From positions 682,001 through 746,000 of the forward strand of contig CBDFMY010000003.1 in assembly GCA_965249835.1 (NCBI GenBank): a stretch of DNA of 64,000 bases, given 5' to 3'. This stretch comes from JAHRAW01 sp965249835. GTDB lineage: Bacteria > Pseudomonadota > Gammaproteobacteria > Arenicellales > Poriferihabitantaceae. A program made the position numbers and the translations under genes. The notes under the pieces are model-generated. The model ran no database searches and had not been told where the DNA came from. It saw nothing but the letters and a program-made list of their open reading frames with translations. Each line of letters opens with the position of its first letter. The first letter of the stretch is position 1. Below, piece after piece: positions 17,849-27,008 of this stretch.

Positions 17849-18727
17849 CTACCCGCCGTCACTGGCAATAAGCGCCTCTATATGTTTTTCCCAACCGATG
17901 GCCATGATGTGAATGCCGGCGCACCATTGCCGTAACTCGTTGATGGTGTGCGCCGCGATGGCAAGACTTTCTTCCACCACGCGGTCGGACTGTTCGGCTT
18001 TGGCGATGCGCTCGATCAACGCTTCGGGAATGTTGATGCCCGGCACTCGTTCATTCATGTAGGTTGCCATCTTCACCGATTTAATCGGAATGATACCGGC
18101 CAGCAAGGTGACATCGGGAAGGTTCAGGCGTTCCGCAAACGCCTTGAATTGATCGACTTGGTAAATGGCTTGTGTTTGAAAAAACTGCGCGCCGGCTTCG
18201 GCTTTGCGTCTCGTGTTTTCCACTTCGGCGTCAATGTCATCGGCACCGGGATTGCACACACTGCCGATGTGGAAGTCGGTGTTGCCGCGCAATGGATTGC
18301 CGGCGTGATCCTGACCGTGGTTGAGTGCGTTGGCCGCTTCGATAATCTGCGAGGAAAACAAATCACCGACGCCTTTGGCTTCGGGATGATCGCCGATATG
18401 CGGCGGGTCGCCGCCCATAATCACCAGATTGGAGATGCCCAAAAGATGCGCGCCGAGCATTCCGCTTTGCAATGCCAGCCGGTTTTTGTCCCGGCTGGTT
18501 ACCTGCACGATGGGCTCGATTCCCCGCTTCAACAATTCATGACCGGCCGCGGTCGGGTCCATGGTCATGCGCGCAACGGCGGAGTCGGTGAGGTTGAAGG
18601 CGTTCACCAAGCCCTTGAGCATTTCCGCTTTTTCGACAAGTTCGGAGATGTCCGTGCCTTTGGGCGGCGAGAGTTCACAGGTGACCACGAACCCGCCGGA
18701 TGCAAGTGCTTTTTTGAGGTTGCTCAT
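17849..18727 (-). CDS. Methylenetetrahydrofolate reductase (MetF-like)
   Basis: A TIM-barrel flavoenzyme of 292 residues that interconverts 5,10-methylene- and 5-methyl-tetrahydrofolate. The N-terminal catalytic Glu is in VTCELSPPKGTD, and later FAD/folate segments include FNLTDSAVAR, VIMGGDPP and FQTQAIYQ. It lacks the C-terminal regulatory domain, as in bacteria. The sequence looks closer to the branch found in C1 and demethylation pathways than to E. coli MetF (inference). ATG 18727 (MSNLKKAL) has GAAGG about 5 bases upstream and was chosen over 18856. The SDR and Rieske genes lie divergently next to it. Confidence 0.88.
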   Translation of the reverse strand: MSNLKKALASGGFVVTCELSPPKGTDISELVEKAEMLKGLVNAFNLTDSAVARMTMDPTAAGHELLKRGIEPIVQVTSRDKNRLALQSGMLGAHLLGISNLVIMGGDPPHIGDHPEAKGVGDLFSSQIIEAANALNHGQDHAGNPLRGNTDFHIGSVCNPGADDIDAEVENTRRKAEAGAQFFQTQAIYQVDQFKAFAERLNLPDVTLLAGIIPIKSVKMATYMNERVPGINIPEALIERIAKAEQSDRVVEESLAIAAHTINELRQWCAGIHIMAIGWEKHIEALIASDGG

Positions 18728-18962
18728 AATGCCTTCAGGGTCGGTTATCTCCTCCGGTGCGGCAGGCGCGATTATACGCAGACCGCGGCGTAATAAGCGA
18801 CCGACCAACATTTTTTCCTTTAACCTGATTAAAATGGCAAACCAAATACCAGCCAATTACAGATATGATTGCGGTTTACACCGAAATCAATGCGCCCGGC
18901 AATAACGACACATTCCGCTCATCATACCCAACGCATAACACTCGAATGAAAAAACCTTGCCG

Positions 18963-19730
18963 ATGACCGAACGACTATCAGGCAAACGTGCGCTGGTCAC
19001 CGGCGGCACCCGCGGCATCGGCAAAGCCATCGTTGCTCGCTTCGCCGAGCACGGTGCGCGGGTCGTGACTACGGCACGCGCCGATGTCGCCGATCATCTT
19101 CCGGCAGAGGTCATCTATGTGCGTGCCGACAGCGTCGATGGCGCACAAATACAACACGCGGTCGAGCAAACCGTTGACGCCCTCGGTGGCATTGATGTGC
19201 TGGTCAACAACGCCGGCGTGGAACTGGAAAAACCTCTTGAACACACCACTGAGGAAGAGTGGGACTGGCTCATGGCAATCAATGTCAAAGCGGTTTATCT
19301 ATACAGCCAACGGGTCATTCCCCACATGCGGGCTGCCGGCGGCGGCTGCATCATCAACCTCGGCTCGATCAGCGCATTCATGGCGGACCCGGGATTGGCC
19401 GCCTATAACACCAGCAAGTCCGCGGTGCTGGGGCTGACGCGCAGCATCGCCATAGAACACGGCAAAGACAACATTCGCTGCAACGCCATCTGCCCGGGCT
19501 GGATTGAAACCGACATGCTCGCCCAGACTTTTTCTCAAGCGCGCAACCCGGCTGAAGCGCGAACCTCGATCAATGCCATGCATCCCGTTGGCCGGCTCGG
19601 ACAACCCGACGACATCGCCGCCATGGCATTGTGGCTGGCTTGCGATGAATCATCTTTCGCCAGCGGCCAGACCTTCACCGTGGACGGCGGACTAAGCGCC
19701 GGTTCGCCGGCTGACCCCGGGCGCTTTTGA
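18963..19730 (+). CDS. Short-chain dehydrogenase/reductase
   Basis: A classical SDR of 255 residues. The NAD(P) motif is VTGGTRGIG near the N-terminus, NNAGVEL follows, the catalytic Ser is in LGSISAFM, and the YxxxK is AAYNTSKSAVLG. ICPGWIETDM and the FTVDGG end are typical. The substrate is unknown. It starts at ATG 18963 (MTERLSG), with TTG 18957 in frame as an alternative. It precedes the Rieske oxygenase gene by 37 bp on the same strand, so they probably share a transcript and perhaps a pathway. Confidence 0.9.
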   Translation: MTERLSGKRALVTGGTRGIGKAIVARFAEHGARVVTTARADVADHLPAEVIYVRADSVDGAQIQHAVEQTVDALGGIDVLVNNAGVELEKPLEHTTEEEWDWLMAINVKAVYLYSQRVIPHMRAAGGGCIINLGSISAFMADPGLAAYNTSKSAVLGLTRSIAIEHGKDNIRCNAICPGWIETDMLAQTFSQARNPAEARTSINAMHPVGRLGQPDDIAAMALWLACDESSFASGQTFTVDGGLSAGSPADPGRF

Positions 19731-19767
19731 GTGTTTCATTCCCAACCATTTTCGACCATTTTCGCCC

Positions 19768-20916
19768 ATGAATAAAATTCGAAACCACTCCCCTGAACTT
19801 TCGCCAACACCCGACTGCTTTGATGCCGACCCGGAAAAATCCTGGGCCATGCCTTCGTGGTATTACTACGACGAGGCGGTCGCCGCGCACGAGACCGAAG
19901 CGATTTTCGCCAACTCCTGGCAATACGCCGGACACGTCGAGAATGTCGCGCGCGCGGGCGAGTATGTAACGCGACAAATCGCCGGCGAAAGCGTATTCAT
20001 CATTCGCGGACACGATCGCGTGTTGCGCGCCTTTTACAATGTCTGCTCGCATCGCGCCCATCAACTGTTGAGCGGTGCCGGGCAAACCGATGCCATCGTC
20101 TGCCCCTATCATGCTTGGAGTTACGCGCTGGACGGTGAGCTGACCGGCGCCCGCAACAGCGAAAATGTCGCCGCTTTCGATGCCGCGGCGTTGTGCTTGA
20201 AACCACTGCAGGTGGAAGTCTTTGTCAATCTGGTGTTCGTCCATCTCAACCCCGATGCCGATGCGCTCCACAGCCAACTGGGCAATCTGGAGCAAGAACT
20301 TCGCAGTTTTTCCCCGCAACTGGATTTCCTTACCCTTACCGATTCGCGTCAGTATTCCATCCGTGCCAACTGGAAAAACATCATGGAAAACTACGCCGAG
20401 TGTTATCACTGTCCGGTCGCCCACCCGGATTTTGCCGGCGGCGTGGTGGAGATGGACTCTTATCGGGTCAAAACCTATAACATTCATCACGCCCACACCA
20501 GTCGCAGCAAGCCGCCGTCTCAGGGCAGTTACCAAATTGATGCCGAAGCCACGCAGCGGGCTGCCGAGTTCGGCTCGTGGTTTATCTGGCCAAACCTCGC
20601 CATTGAGGTTTACCCCGGTGGCAACCTGAACATTTTTCACTGCGTGCCCGATGGAGCGGAATCATCCATCCAAACCATTGAATGGTATTTTGGCGAGCGC
20701 GAACCCAGCCCGCAGCAAGCGGAAATCATCAAGCATTTGCACCGCACCGTGCGCCTCGAAGATGTTGCATTGTGTGAAAGCGTACAGCGCGGGCTGAAAA
20801 GCCGCGCCTATCATCAGGGCCGTTTGATTGTCGACCAAGCGCGCAGCGATGCCTCGGAACATTCGGTGCATCACTTTCAATCGATGGTTCGGCGGGCGTT
20901 GAGGGTGGACGCGTGA
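19768..20916 (+). CDS. Rieske non-heme iron oxygenase, N-demethylase type
   Basis: A 382-residue ring-hydroxylase alpha-subunit homologue. The Rieske [2Fe-2S] ligands are C93/H95 (CSHRAHQ) and C112/H115 (CPYHAW). The mononuclear iron site is H214 and H219 within NYAECYHCPVAHP. That ECYHCPVAHP form is typical of oxygenases that demethylate quaternary amines (glycine betaine GbcA, carnitine CntA, stachydrine) more than of aromatic dioxygenases. No reductase gene is adjacent, so the electron donor is elsewhere. Exact substrate not known; a MetF-like gene nearby would suit recovery of a released C1 unit. Confidence 0.88.
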   Translation: MNKIRNHSPELSPTPDCFDADPEKSWAMPSWYYYDEAVAAHETEAIFANSWQYAGHVENVARAGEYVTRQIAGESVFIIRGHDRVLRAFYNVCSHRAHQLLSGAGQTDAIVCPYHAWSYALDGELTGARNSENVAAFDAAALCLKPLQVEVFVNLVFVHLNPDADALHSQLGNLEQELRSFSPQLDFLTLTDSRQYSIRANWKNIMENYAECYHCPVAHPDFAGGVVEMDSYRVKTYNIHHAHTSRSKPPSQGSYQIDAEATQRAAEFGSWFIWPNLAIEVYPGGNLNIFHCVPDGAESSIQTIEWYFGEREPSPQQAEIIKHLHRTVRLEDVALCESVQRGLKSRAYHQGRLIVDQARSDASEHSVHHFQSMVRRALRVDA

Positions 20917-20919
20917 ATG

Positions 20920-21023
20920 ATTGCGCTTGCCCATTTTATTATGGCGCCGCCATGCGGTGTTGCGCATCGTCACTCCCTCGCTCCTCGCGCGTCTTGCCTG
21001 ACAACGAAAATGCGGCGCGCAAT
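20920..21023. repeat. MITE-like element, internally deleted copy
   Basis: Begins ATTGCGCTTGCCCATTTTAT four bases after the Rieske stop codon and ends GCGGCGCGCAAT. Compared with the 127-bp units at 28.5 kb it lacks the part from CTCGGTCGCTCGC through TTAATGTATTGCT. Downstream are a GTCACGCTTCGCGTGAC palindrome (21103-21119) and a partial copy of the GCGTATCA hairpin repeat (21138-21166), which ends just before the next gene. Confidence 0.8.
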
Positions 21024-21173
21024 GACGTGTTGAGGACGAATTGGACAATGACACCCCCTGCCGTCATTCTTGCATCGAACGGCGCGGCATCAAAGCAAAG
21101 GAGTCACGCTTCGCGTGACAGATGTTTTACTGGATTTACGCGTATCATCCCTGATACGCGCCCTTCATAATTC

Positions 21174-22115
21174 ATGACCGCTAACAAAAACCACAACCAC
21201 GATTCCACTTTGCCGACGCTGGCAATCCTCGCATCCACGGTGCTATGGGGAACCTGGTGGATACCGCTACGCAAACTCGACGCGCTGGGTTTCGGCAGCA
21301 TCGTAACGACCGGCGGCGGGTTGCTGATTGCGTTGTTGGTGATGCTACCGGTAATCATTATGCATCGCAAAAGAATCGCCGCGGCCGGCGCGCCGTTGCT
21401 GCTCGGCGCGTTCTTCTTCGCCTGCGCGCTGGCGTTATACGCCGAGGGCATGTTGCGCGGTCAGGTGGCGCGGGTGATTTTGCTTTTTTATCTGACGCCG
21501 GTGTGGAGTACCTTGCTTGCCCGCTTCATGCTGGCGCAACCCATCGGCCCGCGCCGCGTTCTGACCCTGGTGTTTGGCCTTGCCGGAATGTTGGTGATAC
21601 TGGAAGTGGACCACGCCAGCCCGTTGCCGCGGGATGTCGGCGAGTGGCTTGGGCTGGCATCCGGCGTCTTCTGGGGGCTGTCGATGGTCTACACCCAGCG
21701 CACGCAGACGCACCCGGTGGTGGACAAGGTGGCGTTGCAATTTATTTTTGTGTTTTTGATTTTCATCGCCCTGACCATCATCCCCGGCGGGCGCGAATGG
21801 TCGGCCGTTGACTTTGACATCACCGTCACCTCGCTGGGGTGGCTGCTGGGCTTCGCCTTCGTCTGGAACCTGCCGGTGGTGTGGCTGACCTTTTACGGCG
21901 GCGGTAGAATCGAACCGGGACGCGTTGCCATCTTGCTGATGATGGAAGTCGCCATCGGCATCGTTACCGCTTCGATTTTCACCGACGAGCCGTTCGGGCT
22001 ACGAGAGTTGATCGGCGCGGTGCTGATTGTCTCGGCCGGGATTACCGAGTTCGTCAAAGTGGGCTGGTTGCCGGGATGGAAAAAAGCAACCGGCAAACAA
22101 AACCAGAGATATTAA
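21174..22115 (+). CDS. DMT-superfamily (EamA) membrane transporter
   Basis: A 313-residue integral membrane protein with about ten predicted hydrophobic helices and the two-repeat EamA layout: the first repeat begins ILASTVLWGTWWIPLRKLDA and the second GEWLGLASGVFWGLSMVY. The charged, low-complexity C-terminus is cytoplasmic by analogy. Members export metabolites, amino acids or drugs; the substrate is not predictable. Its stop codon overlaps the end of sufE on the other strand by 4 bp. Confidence 0.88.
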   Translation: MTANKNHNHDSTLPTLAILASTVLWGTWWIPLRKLDALGFGSIVTTGGGLLIALLVMLPVIIMHRKRIAAAGAPLLLGAFFFACALALYAEGMLRGQVARVILLFYLTPVWSTLLARFMLAQPIGPRRVLTLVFGLAGMLVILEVDHASPLPRDVGEWLGLASGVFWGLSMVYTQRTQTHPVVDKVALQFIFVFLIFIALTIIPGGREWSAVDFDITVTSLGWLLGFAFVWNLPVVWLTFYGGGRIEPGRVAILLMMEVAIGIVTASIFTDEPFGLRELIGAVLIVSAGITEFVKVGWLPGWKKATGKQNQRY

Positions 22116-22531
22116 TGCGCGCGGCTGAAATTCTTGCCGATTGATTTCAGCGTGTTCACCATTTGCACCAAACCATTGGCGCGGGTCGGGGACAGATGCT
22201 CTTGCAAACCGATGGCACCGATGAAATAAAGATCCACGGCGGCAATATCCTCGGGCTTTTGATTTGCCAACACCCGAATCAGCAGAGCGATGATGCCCTT
22301 GGTGATGACCGCATCGCTGTCGGCGGTGAACCGCACCGTGCCGTTGTTCATCTCGGCCCGCAACCACACCTGACTCTGACAACCGCGAATCAGGTGTTGG
22401 TCGGTTTTGTATTGCGCATCGATCAAGGGCAGTTTTTTTCCGAGGTCAATCAGGTATTCATATCGATCGGTCCATTGATCGAATAAACCGAATTCCTCGA
22501 CGATGGTGTTCTGGATTTGGTTGATGTTCAT
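22112..22531 (-). CDS. sufE: Cysteine desulfuration protein SufE
   Basis: A 139-residue sulfur acceptor that takes persulfide from SufS for Fe-S cluster assembly. The active Cys is in LIRGCQSQVWL, with the family's LTPTR.NGL-like end (HLSPTRANGLVQMV). ATG 22531 (MNINQIQ) gives the usual length of about 140; an upstream in-frame ATG would add sequence lying between the genes. It follows sufS on the same strand, 40 bp downstream. No sufBCD is in the window. Confidence 0.93.
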   Translation of the reverse strand: MNINQIQNTIVEEFGLFDQWTDRYEYLIDLGKKLPLIDAQYKTDQHLIRGCQSQVWLRAEMNNGTVRFTADSDAVITKGIIALLIRVLANQKPEDIAAVDLYFIGAIGLQEHLSPTRANGLVQMVNTLKSIGKNFSRAH

Positions 22532-22571
22532 GACAGTGATATTAGAAGCAACCGCGACTTTGCATTGACGT

Positions 22572-23819
22572 TTAGAGCAACATTCCAGCGGCGCGTTCAA
22601 CCCCCGCCACCAGCGCATCCACATCTTCGCGATTATTATAAAGCGCAAACGATGCGCGCACCGTGCCCGGGGTGTCGTAGAAATCCATCAGCGGCTGAGT
22701 GCAGTGGTGGCCGGTGCGCACGGCGATACCTTGCTGGTCGAGAATCGCGCCGACATCAAACGGGTGCGTGCCTTCAATCAGAAACGAAATCACGCAGGCC
22801 TTGCGTTGAGCGGTGCCGATGATGTTCAGCCCCGGGATGGCATCAAGCCGCGCAGTGGCGTATTCGAGAATGTCCTGCTCATGGGCGGCCACCGCGTCGG
22901 CATCGAATTGATCAAACCACGCAAGTGCCGCGCCGAGACCGATGCCGCCGACTATGTTCGGCGTGCCGGCTTCGAATTTGTGCGGCAGGTCGGCGTAGGT
23001 GGTTTTGGCGAAGGTTACGCGCTCGATCATCTCGCCGCCACCTTGATACGGCGGCATGTCATTCAGCAACGACTGCTTGCCGTATAACACGCCGACCCCG
23101 GTGGGACCAAACACTTTGTGTCCGGAGAACGCATAAAAATCCACATCAAGCGCACGCACATCAACGCGCATGTGCGGCACCGCCTGCGCGCCGTCCAGCA
23201 ACACCGGCACACCTCGCGCATGAGCGATTTCAATGATGTGTTGCACCGGATTAATCGTCCCCAGCGCGTTGGATACATGCGCGATGGCCACCAACCGGGT
23301 GCGCTCCGACAGCAACTCTTCGAACGCATCCATGCGCAACTCGCCGGATTGCGTAATCGGTAAAACTTTCAACTTCGCCCCGCGCTCCTGGCAAACCAAC
23401 TGCCACGGCACGATGTTGGAATGATGCTCCATGGTGGAGACCATGACCTCATCGCCCGGCCCAAGATGCGCACGCCCCCAGGAAGACGCCACCAGATTGA
23501 TGCCAGCGGTGGTGCCACTGGTCAGTAGCACCTCGCCGCCGTGAGCGGCGTTAATCTGGGCACGGATGATTTCCCTGGCGTCCTCGTAGGCGCGAGTCGC
23601 CTCCTGACTCAGATGGTGAACGCCGCGATGAATGTTGGCGTTCAATTCGCGGTAGTAGTGTTGGATGGTGTCGATGACGCGCTGCGGTTTTTGCGAGGTC
23701 GCGCCGTTGTCGAGATAGACCAGCGGATTGTTTTTGATTTGCTGGCGCAAGATTGGAAACTGGCGACGAACCGCATCCACATCAAAATCCTTCGCGGCGG
23801 GTGTTTTTGCGACTTGCAT
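22572..23819 (-). CDS. sufS: Cysteine desulfurase SufS
   Basis: A 415-residue PLP enzyme that converts cysteine to alanine and leaves an enzyme persulfide. YLDNGATSQKP and the PLP-Lys motif FSGHKVFGPTG are clear, and the catalytic Cys sits in RTGHHCTQPL, the group II (SufS) type. sufE is directly downstream, giving the usual SufS-SufE pair. Confidence 0.96.
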   Translation of the reverse strand: MQVAKTPAAKDFDVDAVRRQFPILRQQIKNNPLVYLDNGATSQKPQRVIDTIQHYYRELNANIHRGVHHLSQEATRAYEDAREIIRAQINAAHGGEVLLTSGTTAGINLVASSWGRAHLGPGDEVMVSTMEHHSNIVPWQLVCQERGAKLKVLPITQSGELRMDAFEELLSERTRLVAIAHVSNALGTINPVQHIIEIAHARGVPVLLDGAQAVPHMRVDVRALDVDFYAFSGHKVFGPTGVGVLYGKQSLLNDMPPYQGGGEMIERVTFAKTTYADLPHKFEAGTPNIVGGIGLGAALAWFDQFDADAVAAHEQDILEYATARLDAIPGLNIIGTAQRKACVISFLIEGTHPFDVGAILDQQGIAVRTGHHCTQPLMDFYDTPGTVRASFALYNNREDVDALVAGVERAAGMLL

Positions 23820-23961
23820 TGAAATTTACACTCGAATTTACTTGGCTTCAACCACGCAACTGTAACCGATTTCGCGCACTTATTTCAACCATGCACGCGG
23901 ACGATGAGGGTTATGGGGTAGAATGTTAATCGCGTGAAACGTGCCAATGACGAGGGTTGAA

Positions 23962-24534
23962 ATGACGAATTACAGAACTTGCGTTTATATAGACGGGTTT
24001 AATTTTTATCATTCTATTCACGAGCAAATACAAGCCAACATTGTCCGTTATCCAAGTTTACGAGGGTTATGCGAAAACATATTGAAAACAATTATCGGCC
24101 AGAATCACTCTATTAAGGAAATTCATTATTTCACGGCAACGACCCCAAATAGCCCGCACAAACTTGTCAGGCAGGAAGCATACATCAATGCCCTTGAAGA
24201 AGAGGGCGTGAAAATACACTACGGAAAATTTGTTTGGAGCGATAAACTAAAAAAACACGTCGAGAAACGCACCGATGTTAATCTTGCGGCACATTTATTG
24301 AATGACGCATGGTTGGATAAATATGATTTTGCAGTAGTCATTTCCGGCGATGCTGATTATCTCGAAGCAATTAAGTTAGCGAAAAAGGAGTTTTCGGGAA
24401 AGCCGAAAAAAGTCATTGAAGTATGGGCTGTGGGTGAAATTGCCGACGACCTGAAGGACGCGGCTGATCGGTATCGCATAATCACCGATACAGATTTGGC
24501 GCGTGCGAAACAAATCGCAAATCAAAAACAATGA
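23962..24534 (+). CDS. NYN domain (LabA/DUF88-like) protein
   Basis: A 190-residue protein with the PIN-like NYN fold: YIDGFNFYHS (first acidic site), EKRTDVNLAAHLL (second) and VVISGDADYLEAI (third). These acidic clusters bind metal in known NYN ribonucleases. The role is unknown; LabA-like proteins act in regulation or RNA processing. ATG 23962 is preferred because GAGG at 23952-23955 is well spaced; GTG 23941 and ATG 23947 are alternatives. AT-richer than its neighbours. Its stop overlaps the next start as ATGA, which suggests translational coupling to the TPP enzyme gene. Confidence 0.85.
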   Translation: MTNYRTCVYIDGFNFYHSIHEQIQANIVRYPSLRGLCENILKTIIGQNHSIKEIHYFTATTPNSPHKLVRQEAYINALEEEGVKIHYGKFVWSDKLKKHVEKRTDVNLAAHLLNDAWLDKYDFAVVISGDADYLEAIKLAKKEFSGKPKKVIEVWAVGEIADDLKDAADRYRIITDTDLARAKQIANQKQ

Positions 24535-26168
24535 CCACTCCCCGAACTGGCGGCGAAATACTGATGGACGGCTTGATTGCATTTGGTGTGCAACGAATAT
24601 TTTGCGTGCCCGGCGAAAGTTATCTCGCGGCGTTGGACGCTTGCTTTGATCGACAAGATCGAATCCAACTCATCACCTGCCGACAGGAAGGCGGCGCGGC
24701 GTATATGGCCGAAGCCCACGCCAAACTGACGGGCGCGCCGGGGATTTGTTTCGTCTCTCGCGGACCCGGCGCGGGCAACGCCATGGTCGGCATTCACACC
24801 GCGTTTCAGGATTCCACACCGGTGTTGTTGTTGGTCGGACAAGTCTCGCGCGCCACCGCCGGCCGCGAAGCGTTTCAAGAATTGGATTGCACACGAGTTT
24901 ATGACGGTGTTGCCAAAGCGGTATTCCGAATCGAACAAGCCGCAGACATTCCGCAACAATTGTTTGATGCCTGGACAATCGCCATCTCCGAGCGTCCGGG
25001 ACCGGTGGTGATTGAGTTGCCCGAAGACATGCTCGGCGAAGAAGCCATCGCCGCGGACCGCGAAAAGCCGGTGCGACCGGCTAAAACCCCGCCGGCCGAA
25101 GCCATCGCTCGGTTTTCCGAACTGCTGCAACCATCCCAACGCCCGGTAATCATTTTCGGCGGCGCGGCGTGGACCATTGAGACCAATCACGCGCTGGCGG
25201 AGTTTTCCGAAAAACACCGCATCCCGGCGGCTTGCGCATTTCGCCGTCAGGATATGTTGGACAACACCCATCCGAATTACATCGGCGAACTCGGCATCAC
25301 GCCCAACCCCGAACTGGTTGCGTTGGTGAAAGAATCGGATTTGGTCATCGCGCTCGGCGCGCGGCTGGGGGAGATGACCACGTCCGGCTACACTCTGTTC
25401 GAGGTGCCCGAATTTGATTCCAGCGGTCGACAAAAGCTCGTGCATGTTTTTCCATCATCGGCGGAATTGAATTCGGTGTATCGCGCCGAACTCGGCATCG
25501 ACTGCGATGCGATAAGTTTTCTCGCGGCAGTCAAAGCCATTCCCGCGTCTAATTATACTGGGCACGCCGGACGCGCCGAACGAATCGCCACCGCCCATCG
25601 CTCGTATATCCACTTTATGCAACAGCCGCGAGACCAGGACGCGCGCTTGCGGATGGATAAAGTGATGACCTGCCTGCGCGAACGCCTGCCGGCCGATGCC
25701 ATCATCACCAACGGCGCCGGCAACTACACGGTGTGGGCGCAACGCAATTACCAATTTCGCCAGCCGAAAACCCAATTGGCATCGACCAACGGCTCCATGG
25801 GCTACGGCGTGCCGGCCGCCATCGCCGCCAAGTTGGCGCGTCCGCAATCCACGGTGGTTTCGTTTTCCGGCGACGGCTGCTTTTTGATGAACGGACAAGA
25901 ATTGGCGACCGCGATTCAGTATCGCTTGAACATTTTATTTTTGATCGTCAACAACCAAAGTTACGGCACCATTCGCAACCATCAACAACGTGCGTATCCG
26001 GACCGCCCGATCGCCACCGCGCTCAACAACCCGGACTTCGCCGCGCTGGCGCAAGCACATGGCGCATTCGGCGTGGCGGTGACAAAAACCGAGCAATTTG
26101 CCACGGCGTTGGATGATGCGCTCGCCGCCGACCGCCCGGCATTGATTGAGTTGCGCGTGGATTGCTGA
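24531..26168 (+). CDS. Thiamine pyrophosphate-dependent enzyme, acetolactate-synthase-like
   Basis: A 545-residue ThDP enzyme. The catalytic Glu is E53 in CRQEGGAAYMAEAHA. The central domain has VIIFGGAAW, and the cofactor motif GDGCFLMNGQELATA...VNNQSYG spans about 447-475. It resembles the large acetolactate synthase subunit family and related carboligases or decarboxylases; there is no ilvN-like small subunit beside it and ilvD is far away, so a catabolic role is as likely as valine synthesis. It heads a set with an SDR and a dehydratase, separated by about 30 bp and by an ATGA overlap. Confidence 0.9.
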   Translation: MTTPRTGGEILMDGLIAFGVQRIFCVPGESYLAALDACFDRQDRIQLITCRQEGGAAYMAEAHAKLTGAPGICFVSRGPGAGNAMVGIHTAFQDSTPVLLLVGQVSRATAGREAFQELDCTRVYDGVAKAVFRIEQAADIPQQLFDAWTIAISERPGPVVIELPEDMLGEEAIAADREKPVRPAKTPPAEAIARFSELLQPSQRPVIIFGGAAWTIETNHALAEFSEKHRIPAACAFRRQDMLDNTHPNYIGELGITPNPELVALVKESDLVIALGARLGEMTTSGYTLFEVPEFDSSGRQKLVHVFPSSAELNSVYRAELGIDCDAISFLAAVKAIPASNYTGHAGRAERIATAHRSYIHFMQQPRDQDARLRMDKVMTCLRERLPADAIITNGAGNYTVWAQRNYQFRQPKTQLASTNGSMGYGVPAAIAAKLARPQSTVVSFSGDGCFLMNGQELATAIQYRLNILFLIVNNQSYGTIRNHQQRAYPDRPIATALNNPDFAALAQAHGAFGVAVTKTEQFATALDDALAADRPALIELRVDC

Positions 26169-26198
26169 GTGAAAATTAAATCAACGAGGAGGCCTATC

Positions 26199-27008
26199 AT
26201 GACGAAAATGTTAAACGGCAAAACCGCCATCATCACCGGCGCAGCGCGCGGCATCGGCTTCGCCTGCGCGCAACGTTTCATGCGCGAAGGCGCGCGTGTG
26301 GTGCTTTCCGATGTGGACAATGCCGCCGGCAAACTTGCGGTGCAATCTTTGCGCGATGAGTTGGGCGACGCCGAGCAGGTCATCAGTTACCACCATTGCG
26401 ATGTCAGTAGCAAACCGGATGTGCAAACTTTGTTTGATTTCGCCATAGAAAAATATCAGCGCATCGACACGGTAATCGCCAACGCCGGCATCGTTCACAC
26501 TGCCGATATTTTGGAATTGGCGGAAGCGGATTTTGATCGCGTCATCGCGATTAACTTGAAGGGCGTGTTTTTGACCGGGCAGATCGCGGCGCGTCACATG
26601 ATTACGCAAAAACCCGATGCCGACGGAAGCAAAGGCGTGATTATCAATATGTCATCGATCAACGCGATACTCGCGATTCCTGCCATCGCGCCCTACATCA
26701 TCGCCAAGGGCGGGGTAAATCAATGGACCAAATGTTTGGGGATTCGTCTGGCCGGCGAAGGCATACGAGTGAACGGGATTGGACCCGGCTCGATCAATAC
26801 CGAAATGTTTCGCAGCATCGCCGACAACCCGCAAAAGATACGCGAGGTTATGTCGCGCACACCCATGCAACGCGCCGGCGAACCGGACGAAGTCGCCAAG
26901 GTCGCGGTGTTCCTCGCCAGCGACTACTCCAGTTACATGACCGGCGAGACCGTGTATGCCGATGGCGGCCGCCTCGGGTTGAACTATGTCGTTGCGGTGA
27001 AGGAATGA
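26199..27008 (+). CDS. Short-chain dehydrogenase/reductase
   Basis: A 269-residue SDR with ITGAARGIGFACAQRF, NAGIVHTAD, catalytic Ser in NMSSINAIL, and an unusual position of the active Tyr (APYIIAKGGVNQW gives the YxxxK). The ATG at 26199 has GAGGAGG at 26186-26192 with a 6-base gap, a strong start. It is the second gene of the operon led by the TPP enzyme and overlaps the next gene by 4 bp. Substrate unknown. Confidence 0.9.
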   Translation: MTKMLNGKTAIITGAARGIGFACAQRFMREGARVVLSDVDNAAGKLAVQSLRDELGDAEQVISYHHCDVSSKPDVQTLFDFAIEKYQRIDTVIANAGIVHTADILELAEADFDRVIAINLKGVFLTGQIAARHMITQKPDADGSKGVIINMSSINAILAIPAIAPYIIAKGGVNQWTKCLGIRLAGEGIRVNGIGPGSINTEMFRSIADNPQKIREVMSRTPMQRAGEPDEVAKVAVFLASDYSSYMTGETVYADGGRLGLNYVVAVKE

